Shown in pieces: positions 1-5,644 of a DNA stretch of 5,644 nt. The number at the start of each line of letters is the position of its first letter. The stretch's first letter is position 1. Source of the stretch: Verrucomicrobia bacterium UBA6015 (lineage in GTDB: Bacteria > Verrucomicrobiota > Kiritimatiellia > UBA8416); assembly GCA_002428045.1 (NCBI GenBank), contig DIZZ01000210.1:1-5644 (forward strand), in the 5' to 3' direction. The notes under the pieces are model-generated. The model was not told the origin of the DNA, searched no databases, and was given only the letters and a program-made list of their open reading frames with translations. The translations under genes were made by a program, and so were the position numbers.

Positions 1-2414
1 CGTTCGATTAGCATCGGGCCTTCGCCGCGGCGGGTCTCGATGAGGTTGCGCAGCGCCACCTGCTGGCCGCTGGGGCCGGTGAGCGTCAGATCCAGAATGT
101 CATCCAAGGACAGTTTCTCGGCATTCTTCAGGCGTACGAGAATACGGTAGGCGTTGCCATCCACCTGATAATCACCGGCCTGCGAGCCAGCCATTGCCGT
201 CTCCAGGAACGTAGTCACGTCGTGGATATCGAGTCCTAGGGAGGCGGCCTTGGCGCGATCAATCACGACCTCCTCCTGGGGCAGGCCGCCCTCGGACGAG
301 ACCTTGACATCCGTGACTCCGGAAATATCCTTCATCTTGTCGGCAAGGCGTTTACCGAGGGTATCGAGGATCGTAAGGTCGAACCCTCGCACCTCCACCG
401 TGAATCCCTCGTCGCTACCGAGCAGGCGCGTGAGCAGGAATTGACCCTGCGGTGCGCGGGTACGGATGGTCATGCCAGGGATGGCGTTCTGCAGCCGTTG
501 CCGCAGGTCATTGGCAATCTGGGCATTGCTGCGCTGGCGAGCGGCGGCGGGCACGAGGGACAAACGCATCTCCATGCGGGAAAAGCTGCCGCCGTGGCGA
601 CTGGCACCGACCGACGTTACGGAGGAGTTCAGTTCCGGGGTATGCGCATAGACGATGGCCTCCACGCGCCGGGTCAGGTCATCGACCAGAGCTAGGCGGG
701 TGCCCGTTTCCATTTCGCCTTCCACGCGCACTTCGCCCTCGTCGCTGGGGGGCAGGAACTCGTTGCCGATATGCGGAAGGAGCACCAGGCTGGCCCCGAG
801 CAGCAGAAGGGAACCGACCACGGTGGCAAGCCGCCAGCGCAGTACGGCATGCAGCAAGTCGCGGTACTGGTTGTCGAACGCCTTGAACCAGAGGTCGGTC
901 CGTTGCGCGAGGCGCGAGGCCGCCGACTTGTGCTGGCGGTGCTCCGGCGAGACCAGCAGGCGTGACGCCAACATCGGCACTAGGCTCAGCGAGACCAGCA
1001 GCGCGCAAACCAGCGAAAACACCACCACGCAGGCCAGTTCCTTGAACAGAACCCCCGCCACCCCCTGTACAAACGCCAGCGGCAGGAAGATCACCAGCGT
1101 GGTCAGGGTGCTGGCGACAATCGCGGCGGATACCTCGTTGGTTCCGGCAATCGCGGCATCGAAGGGAGATTCCTTTTCCTCATCCTGGCGGCGGAAGATG
1201 TTTTCCAGCACCACGACAGACCCGTCCACCATCATGCCCACGCCCAGCGCAAGGCCTCCCAGTGTCATCAGGTTGAGGGTGAATCCGCCAAAATAGATCA
1301 GGGCAAAGGTGGCAATGACCGAGATCGGGATGGCCAGGGCGATGACCACCGTGCTGCGTATGTTACGCAGGAAGAAAAGCAGGACCAGCACGGCCAGCCC
1401 GCCGCCGTAGAGTACCGAGAGGGTGACATTGTCAATCGACCGTTCGATGAAATTACCCTGGTCGATGACGGGAATAACCTTCACCTGGGGATAATCACGG
1501 TTGACGCGCTCAATCTCGGCAAAGATGCCCTGGGTCACCTCCACCGTGTTGGCATCCGGCTGTTTGCGGATACCGACGCGGATGCCGCGGCTATGGTTGA
1601 TGCGGACCAGGCGGCGCAGATCCTGGTAGGTATCCAGCACATCGGCCACCTGGCCGATGGTCACGGGAGCACCGTCACGCTGCTCGATGACCGTGTTACG
1701 GATATCATCAAGATTCGTGAACTGGGCGGGCGCGCGCAGGGTGACCTCGTAGCGGCCCTGTTCGATGCGTCCGGCGGGCAGGTCGAGATTGGCGTTGGCC
1801 ACTGCCTGCAGCACGCGGTCAAGCGAGAGTCCAAGCGCCTTGACCCGTTCCGGATTCAATTCGATCCGTACCTCGCGATCGTAGCCGCCGAAGATATCCA
1901 CTTGGGCCACGCCGGGAACCCTTGCAAACCGAACCTGGATTTCCTCATTCATCAGGGAGGTCAGCTCCACCGGATCCAGATCGCTGGCGATGCCGAGGAT
2001 GACGACGGGAAATTGATTGATATCGAATTTGAAAATGCGCGGCCGCACATCGTCGGGAAGTTTCCTCAGATTGCTTTCCAGTGCGCCCTGCATATCAATG
2101 GCAGCACTGTTGACGTCAGCCCCCCATCCAAAATTGACCGTCACGACGCTGGAGCCTTCAGACGATACCGACGAGATCTCCTCCACGCCGGGCACCGAGG
2201 CGGCAATCTCCTCGACGAACTGGGTGATCAGCCGCTCGACGACTTCCGGGCTGGCACCGGTATATTCGGCCCGCAGGCTGAGCGTGGTGGTTGCGATTTC
2301 CGGCAGCAGGTCAGTGCGCAGGCGGCTCATGGAGGTCAGCCCCAGGACCAGGACCATCAGGGTCACCATAGTCGCGAAAATCGGGTGGCGCACGGAAAAT
2401 TCGGGAAGCTTCAT
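1..2414 (-). CDS. RND-family efflux transporter, inner-membrane pump subunit (HAE1/AcrB-like), 3' end missing
   Basis: Proton-driven inner-membrane pump of a tripartite efflux complex. The frame is open from the ATG at 2414 to the left edge: 804 codons, against about 1,020-1,050 residues for the family, so the last membrane segments are outside the window. It starts MKLPEFSVRHPIFATMV, followed by TM1 (about residues 10-30). The first periplasmic porter region contains TGASPEVVERLITQFVEEIA. TM2 begins near residue 331, and TM2-TM6 extend to about 480. TM4 carries GVGMMVDGSVVVLENIFR, with Asp397 at the AcrB Asp407 position and Gly398 at the Asp408 position. TM7 lies at about 529-548, followed by NEFLPPSDEGEV (551-562) and the second porter region. 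A GGGGAG ribosome site (2423-2428) sits 8 nt before the ATG. The ATG overlaps the adaptor's TGA by 4 nt (2411-2414), indicating translational coupling. The VDxS signature suggests a multidrug/HAE-type pump rather than a CusA-type metal pump, but the substrate cannot be predicted. Confidence 0.95.
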   Translation of the reverse strand, partial: MKLPEFSVRHPIFATMVTLMVLVLGLTSMSRLRTDLLPEIATTTLSLRAEYTGASPEVVERLITQFVEEIAASVPGVEEISSVSSEGSSVVTVNFGWGADVNSAAIDMQGALESNLRKLPDDVRPRIFKFDINQFPVVILGIASDLDPVELTSLMNEEIQVRFARVPGVAQVDIFGGYDREVRIELNPERVKALGLSLDRVLQAVANANLDLPAGRIEQGRYEVTLRAPAQFTNLDDIRNTVIEQRDGAPVTIGQVADVLDTYQDLRRLVRINHSRGIRVGIRKQPDANTVEVTQGIFAEIERVNRDYPQVKVIPVIDQGNFIERSIDNVTLSVLYGGGLAVLVLLFFLRNIRSTVVIALAIPISVIATFALIYFGGFTLNLMTLGGLALGVGMMVDGSVVVLENIFRRQDEEKESPFDAAIAGTNEVSAAIVASTLTTLVIFLPLAFVQGVAGVLFKELACVVVFSLVCALLVSLSLVPMLASRLLVSPEHRQHKSAASRLAQRTDLWFKAFDNQYRDLLHAVLRWRLATVVGSLLLLGASLVLLPHIGNEFLPPSDEGEVRVEGEMETGTRLALVDDLTRRVEAIVYAHTPELNSSVTSVGASRHGGSFSRMEMRLSLVPAAARQRSNAQIANDLRQRLQNAIPGMTIRTRAPQGQFLLTRLLGSDEGFTVEVRGFDLTILDTLGKRLADKMKDISGVTDVKVSSEGGLPQEEVVIDRAKAASLGLDIHDVTTFLETAMAGSQAGDYQVDGNAYRILVRLKNAEKLSLDDILDLTLTGPSGQQVALRNLIETRRGEGPMLIE

Positions 2415-3604
2415 AATCCCGTCTCCCCGCTGCCGGTGATCGTGACCGATACCCCGTCGGCTAGGAGCTGATGCCCCAGGGTGACGACACGCCCGGCCAG
2501 CGCAGGCTTCACGATCTGCACCCGCCCCTCGCTTTCGATGCCGGTTTCAACAGGGACCCATCCAACGGAAAGGGGTTCCTCATGAATCTGGAAAACGCCG
2601 GTTTCGCCATTTCGCTGGGAGATCGCCGCCTTGGGGACGGTGGTGGCATCCTCGACCACGGTCAGCACCACGCGGGCGCGCACGAACATTCCGGGCTTGA
2701 GGCGTTCATCCTCGTTCTCGGCCAACATCTCCACGCGGGCCTGCCGCGAGTCTTCCTGGAAAACCGGGGCAATCCGGCTGATCCGCGCTGGAAACGCAAT
2801 GCCGGTAAACGCATCCGTGAACAGGTCTACGGCTTGTCCTGGGGCAAGGGATGCATAATCGCGTTCGGGCACGAAGAACACGGCACGCATGGGACTGAGA
2901 CCGACGATCGAAAACAGCGGGGTGCCTACGCTGACGGTGTCGCCTTCGTTGGCATAGCGGGCGGCCACGACACGGTGGCGGTCGCCCTCGGACCAGGCGG
3001 CCGTCACGCGGGTATAACTCAGCCGGATACGGGTGGTTTCCAGCGCTGCCTCGCGAGCCTGGACATTGGCATTCGCCACCTGAAGGGCGGCCTTGCGCAT
3101 GATGAGGTCGGTTTCGGCGGATTCCAGCGCGTTCGTCGAGGCCACGCCTCGCTCGGTCAATGTGAGCATCCGCTGGTATTCACTTTCGGCTAGTTCTAGA
3201 CGGTTGATTCCTTCCCCGGCCTGGGCCTTTGCGACAGCTAGATCGGCCTCGGCGCTGGTTACAGCCTGTGCGTACTCGGCATCGTCCAGCAGGGCGACTT
3301 CGGCACCGCGCTCGATTCGATCAGCCAGATCCACGAGTGACCGGGCGATGCGGCCGCTGATCTTGGGTGCTACAATCAGTTCCGCAGACGCCTCCAGCGT
3401 GCCGCTGAAAAGGCGACGTGCCTCCATCCGGCCCGTTTGCACGTCTGCCACCTCAACGGGCATGGAGCGAGCCTTACGCTCCTGTGGCTTGGCGTTGGCT
3501 GTGCCTACCTCACCACGGCGCGTCACCAGCGTTATGCCCACGGCGGCGACGACCCCGGTCAGCACGGTGATCAACAAAATATTCAGGCATCCGGGTTTCT
3601 TCAT
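2411..3604 (-). CDS. RND efflux periplasmic adaptor subunit (AcrA/HlyD-like membrane fusion protein)
   Basis: Complete 397-residue adaptor that links the RND pump to an outer-membrane channel. An N-terminal hydrophobic segment (about 8-27, NILLITVLTGVVAAVGITLV) is an uncleaved anchor or signal peptide. Cys6 precedes it, so it is not a lipobox cysteine. The first lipoyl half-motif spans about 70-110 (VAPKISGRIARSL...DRIERGAEVALLD). An Ala/Glu-rich alpha-hairpin follows at about 111-192, and the second lipoyl half at about 196-234 (RLSYTRVTA...NEGDTVSVGTPLFSIV). Beta-barrel and membrane-proximal domains follow (RLKPGMFVRARV, VPKAAISQRNG). At the hairpin tip, Arg145, Leu149 and Ser156 reproduce the R-x3-L-x6-S spacing of AcrA Arg128/Leu132/Ser139, which contacts TolC-type channels. 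The ATG at 3604 is the only likely start: an in-frame TGA lies five codons upstream (3617-3619). No clear Shine-Dalgarno precedes it. It overlaps the downstream pump gene by 4 nt, so the two form one unit. The family call is firm; the substrate is unknown. Confidence 0.95.
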   Translation of the reverse strand: MKKPGCLNILLITVLTGVVAAVGITLVTRRGEVGTANAKPQERKARSMPVEVADVQTGRMEARRLFSGTLEASAELIVAPKISGRIARSLVDLADRIERGAEVALLDDAEYAQAVTSAEADLAVAKAQAGEGINRLELAESEYQRMLTLTERGVASTNALESAETDLIMRKAALQVANANVQAREAALETTRIRLSYTRVTAAWSEGDRHRVVAARYANEGDTVSVGTPLFSIVGLSPMRAVFFVPERDYASLAPGQAVDLFTDAFTGIAFPARISRIAPVFQEDSRQARVEMLAENEDERLKPGMFVRARVVLTVVEDATTVPKAAISQRNGETGVFQIHEEPLSVGWVPVETGIESEGRVQIVKPALAGRVVTLGHQLLADGVSVTITGSGETGL

Positions 3605-3639
3605 AGGGTCGCGCTTTCATCAGGGGTTTCGGTGTTCAT
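3601..3639 (-). CDS. possible 12-residue leader/coupling ORF upstream of the adaptor
   Basis: A short reading frame lies in the gap between the lipoprotein stop and the adaptor start. It would encode MNTETPDESATL. Its TGA overlaps the adaptor ATG in the arrangement ATGA (3601-3604), the same geometry as the adaptor/pump junction. It begins 18 nt after the lipoprotein stop. The adaptor itself lacks a good ribosome-binding site, so re-initiation from this frame could supply its translation. Its own ribosome site is also weak (a GGTTGA-like stretch about 4 nt before the ATG). An ORF this short arises easily by chance, so this is a tentative call based on position only. Confidence 0.22.
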   Translation of the reverse strand: MNTETPDESATL

Positions 3640-3657
3640 TAATTCAACCGTTTTTTG

Positions 3658-4530
3658 TCACGGGACGAAAAGGTCTGGGCGGTCGGCGTCGCGGGTGGTG
3701 GTTGTTTGCCAGGTGGCATGGTCGCTGATACGCTGCAGCATGACATTCCCGTTATGGCAGACGGCGGCAATCCAGTTGGTGTGATTGGACCAATATTGAT
3801 TGTCGAGCTGGTGCGGGGCGGGGGCGGGCAGGTGTTGGCGGGTGTCGTGCGTCTGTAGATTCACCAGGGCGAGTTGACGGTGCCCTTCGAGGTTGAGCGT
3901 GGCGGTTGTGCCATCCGGCGATAGGCTGGCCGAGCATCCGCTGCCCAGCGTGGTGGCGGAGCCGTCCGGCAAGTCAAAACGCATCATGCGGAAGCCGCGC
4001 AAGGGAACCTTGACCGTGGCTACGATGGCATTGGTTCCTGCCGCCAGTTCGCGGAAGGCGAATCCCGACAGAAGGGTTGTGTCTGTCCCGGTGTCGAGCG
4101 CCACCTGGCGGATGGTGTCGCCCTCGATAAACAGGACGGCCCGTCCGTCTGGACGCACCGCAACCCCCGCTGGTTCCTTCGCGGTGGCGAGCAGGCGCTC
4201 AGTCGGCAGGGTGTCGATATCGGCCAGCAGGATCTGCTGACCGCGCAGGAAGGCGAAGCGGCGTCCATCGCGGAACCAGCGTGGATAGCGTCCGCCCGGG
4301 ATGATCAGGCGTCCGTTCCCGGTGGCGGGATTGGCTAGATAAATACCGTCCGGGCGTTGATACAAGAGTCTGGCTGCCTGTAGTTCCGGCGGCGCAGGCA
4401 AGGGGGTGTCCTGTGCTGGGGGCGGTGGCGCATCGGTTTTTTCCGCTGGTGTGCAGCCGATGCTAATCACCAGAAGGACACCCGAAAGGACAATAATCAG
4501 GTTTTGTGCTTGTGGATTCATCCATTTCAT
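3658..4530 (-). CDS. putative lipoprotein with PD40/TolB-like beta-propeller repeats, function unknown
   Basis: 290 residues. The N-terminus is a lipoprotein-type signal: hydrophobic 10-25 ending SIGC, with Cys26 as the predicted lipidated residue. Ser at -3 is off the usual Leu/Val/Ile, so the lipobox is imperfect. A Pro/Ala-rich linker (about 28-48) follows. The globular part has PD40/WD40-like blade signatures: PRWFRDGRRFAFL (83-95), VAVRPDGRAVLFI (123-135) and ASLSPDGTTATLNL (201-214), each a beta strand, a D-G turn and a beta strand. The C-terminus has YWSNHTNWIAAV (246-257) and DADRPDLFV (281-289). With only three or four blades it is much shorter than TolB, and it lacks any catalytic signature I can see. 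An in-frame TAG (4540-4542) lies four codons upstream, making ATG 4530 the first possible start; codon 4 is an alternative ATG. Neither has a clear ribosome site. It precedes the efflux pair by 53 nt on the same strand, so co-transcription is likely. Outer-membrane or periplasmic placement is inferred. Confidence 0.8.
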   Translation of the reverse strand: MKWMNPQAQNLIIVLSGVLLVISIGCTPAEKTDAPPPPAQDTPLPAPPELQAARLLYQRPDGIYLANPATGNGRLIIPGGRYPRWFRDGRRFAFLRGQQILLADIDTLPTERLLATAKEPAGVAVRPDGRAVLFIEGDTIRQVALDTGTDTTLLSGFAFRELAAGTNAIVATVKVPLRGFRMMRFDLPDGSATTLGSGCSASLSPDGTTATLNLEGHRQLALVNLQTHDTRQHLPAPAPHQLDNQYWSNHTNWIAAVCHNGNVMLQRISDHATWQTTTTRDADRPDLFVP

Positions 4531-4608
4531 GCAGAATTTCTAGCAGGTACGCGGAATATATGCAAGCTTCCGGTGGACGGTGAGAACGTACACATTAAAA
4601 GGATTAAG
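4531..4608. promoter_or_regulatory. divergent intergenic region, presumed promoters for both transcription units
   Basis: These 78 nt separate the leftward lipoprotein-adaptor-pump unit from the rightward membrane-protein gene, so both promoters should lie here or overlap the gene starts. An AT-rich patch (AATATAT, 4555-4561) reads as TATATT on the minus strand and could serve as a -10 element. I could not find a convincing -35 hexamer at 16-18 nt on either strand, and I saw no clear inverted-repeat operator. The regulatory role follows from gene orientation and is not shown by a motif. Confidence 0.4.
4597..4603 (+). promoter_or_regulatory. Shine-Dalgarno site that decides the start of the rightward gene
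   Basis: AAAAGGA ends 5 nt before the ATG at 4609. The same frame stays open further upstream to a TTG at 4504, but that extension would overlap the start of the divergent lipoprotein gene and has no comparable ribosome site. This supports ATG 4609 as the true start. Confidence 0.7.
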
Positions 4609-5643
4609 ATGATTGAAGGAAAAACGGGGCTACGGGCAGTGGTGCATAAAACCGGGCTGGTGGTCGGGCTGGGTGTTATCGTCACGGCGGGTGTATTCAC
4701 CTATCTGTTTTCGCAGATTACCTGGCGCGACGTGGGGCAGTTGCTGGGCCGCATTGACCGGCAACTGCTGTGCTTTTTCGTGGTGCTATCGCTGATGCAG
4801 CACGTCATCAGGACCCTGCGTTACCGTCTGTTGCTGAAGTCCGCCGGTCAGGTTGTCAGCCTTGGACGGTTGTTTGTTGTCGTTCTGGTACGCTCCTTCT
4901 GTGTCGACCTGTTGCCCGCACGAACGGGCGAACTGGTCTATATCTACCTCTTGAGAACCCGTCTGGGGGTTGAGCTGGGGGCGGCGACGGCCAGCTTTGC
5001 GCTGGCATTCCTGTTCGATATCATGGTTTTAGGGCCGCTGGTCTTGCTGGCGGCATTAAGTGTTCTAGGGTCGACACTGCCGGTGCCCGTCTTGTTGGGT
5101 GGCGGTGGCGTGTTGTTCCTGTGCTCGGCGGCGGCGGTCGGGTTGCTACCGTGGGGACTGCGGATCGGGTTCCGCATCCTATCCGGACTGGGCCGGTTGC
5201 CCCGGGTGCGGCATTTTATCGCATCGACCCATCGGCAGGTGCGTCGCGCCCGTCGTGCCGGGGTTTATGGGGGTGTCTTCGGGTTGTCAGTGGGGGTGCG
5301 CTTGCTGAAGTATGGCTCCATGTATGTGCTGCTCTATGCCTTGCTCAAACCTGTGGGGTATGCCCTTGGCGAGCTACCGGCGCTGCGTGTCTTCCTGGGC
5401 TTTGTTTCTGCCGAGATGGCGGCCAGTCTTCCGGCTTCCGGAATCGCCGGCTTCGGTGCCTATGAGGGTGTTTGGAGTCTGGTTTTCAACCTGCTTGGTT
5501 TTCCAGCCGCCCTGGCAACGACAACCGGTGTATCGCATCACCTGATCACGCAGGTTTACGGGTATAGCCTGGGGCTGCTGGCCATGCTGGCAGTGCTGCT
5601 GGGGCGGTCCGTCGGTAGGGCACCGAGGAAGGCGGGGGGGTGA
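4609..5643 (+). CDS. UPF0104/YbhN-type polytopic membrane protein (LPG-synthase TM-like, PF03706-like)
   Basis: A complete, very hydrophobic 344-residue inner-membrane protein with about seven or eight predicted helices (roughly 16-35, 52-67, 86-101, 124-150, 158-181, 219-245, 260-296, 303-331). Family signatures in order: an Arg-rich turn after TM2 (RTLRYRLLLKSAGQ, 68-81); LLPARTGELV (101-110), the conserved N/D-LLPAR-x-GE-like motif; and SLPASGIAGFGAYEG (273-287), matching the LP-x-x-GG-x-G-x-x-E-G motif near the C-terminus. A basic cytoplasmic loop lies at about 196-217. Related domains form the flippase half of MprF. This protein lacks the C-terminal aminoacyl-transfer domain, so it is unlikely to make lysyl-phosphatidylglycerol itself. 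Stand-alone members are often tied to lipid or glycoconjugate handling, with function mostly undefined. It starts at ATG 4609 with a good ribosome site and is divergent from the efflux unit. A run of seven G (5634-5640) lies just before the TGA. The family call is confident; the role is not. Confidence 0.87.
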   Translation: MIEGKTGLRAVVHKTGLVVGLGVIVTAGVFTYLFSQITWRDVGQLLGRIDRQLLCFFVVLSLMQHVIRTLRYRLLLKSAGQVVSLGRLFVVVLVRSFCVDLLPARTGELVYIYLLRTRLGVELGAATASFALAFLFDIMVLGPLVLLAALSVLGSTLPVPVLLGGGGVLFLCSAAAVGLLPWGLRIGFRILSGLGRLPRVRHFIASTHRQVRRARRAGVYGGVFGLSVGVRLLKYGSMYVLLYALLKPVGYALGELPALRVFLGFVSAEMAASLPASGIAGFGAYEGVWSLVFNLLGFPAALATTTGVSHHLITQVYGYSLGLLAMLAVLLGRSVGRAPRKAGG

Positions 5644-5644
5644 A

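Noticed and set aside
655..1296. Plus-strand open frame of 213 codons, rich in Ser, Arg and Thr
   Set aside because: Antisense to the pump's TM4-TM7 and porter coding region; low-complexity composition and no recognisable domain.
1593..2471. Plus-strand open frame of 292 codons opposite the pump gene
   Set aside because: It lies wholly antisense to the clearly recognisable RND pump. Its translation shows no family motif and a composition typical of high-GC antisense frames.
2471..3193. Plus-strand open frame of 240 codons opposite the adaptor gene
   Set aside because: Antisense shadow of the adaptor, whose lipoyl and hairpin motifs are unmistakable on the other strand.
3643..3665. Possible intrinsic terminator between lipoprotein and adaptor
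   Set aside because: Only a 4-bp CCGT/ACGG stem around an A-rich loop is present on the minus strand, with no following U-run.
3093..3728. Plus-strand open frame of 211 codons spanning the adaptor start and the lipoprotein end
   Set aside because: Ser/Arg-rich antisense frame crossing two real genes and their gap, with no motif support.
4504..4608. N-terminal extension of the UPF0104 protein from a TTG at 4504
   Set aside because: It would add 35 non-family residues, overlap the divergent lipoprotein start, and ignore the good ribosome site before ATG 4609.
1..5644. Novel defence system, CRISPR, mobile element or RNA gene
   Set aside because: No direct-repeat array, transposase, terminal inverted repeats, tRNA- or rRNA-like sequence, or nuclease/toxin motif was seen. 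The coding content is explained by efflux, lipoprotein and membrane-protein genes.

Overview
This window looks like ordinary chromosomal DNA of a Gram-negative (diderm) bacterium, roughly 60% G+C by eye. The diderm call rests on a tripartite-type efflux pair (inner-membrane RND pump plus periplasmic adaptor) and a lipoprotein. The exact lineage cannot be fixed. The small PD40/TolB-like lipoprotein, with its Trp-Ser-Asn-His and Asp-Arg-Pro-Asp-Leu-Phe C-terminal signatures, reminds me of proteins from the PVC superphylum (Verrucomicrobia, Kiritimatiellae, Lentisphaerae), but that is recall, not a search result.

The layout is a divergent pair of transcription units. Leftward, on the minus strand, three genes run from about 4530 to the left edge. 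First is a putative lipoprotein with a short beta-propeller-like domain (4530-3658). After a 53-nt gap comes an RND periplasmic adaptor of the AcrA/MFP type (3604-2411). Its TGA overlaps the ATG of an RND inner-membrane transporter of the HAE1/AcrB type (2414 leftward), which runs off the left edge after 804 codons. Rightward, on the plus strand, a single gene (4609-5643) encodes a complete 344-residue polytopic membrane protein of the UPF0104/YbhN, LPG-synthase-TM (PF03706-like) family. A 78-nt region (4531-4608) separates the two units and must hold or overlap their promoters.

The adaptor and pump should form an energy-coupled efflux system. The adaptor hairpin has the R-x3-L-x6-S spacing that AcrA-type adaptors use at the tip facing TolC-like outer-membrane channels, yet no channel gene is visible, so it must lie to the left of the window or elsewhere. 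The lipoprotein may be co-transcribed with the pump, but its function is unknown. The membrane protein on the other side has no obvious link to efflux.

I saw no RNA gene, mobile element, CRISPR array, attachment site or convincing intrinsic terminator. No stretch longer than 78 nt lacks a gene. I found no evidence of a previously undescribed system. The least ordinary points are the lipoprotein-first efflux operon, a possible 12-codon coupling ORF before the adaptor, and an Asp-Gly in place of Asp-Asp or Asp-Asn at the pump's proton-relay site.
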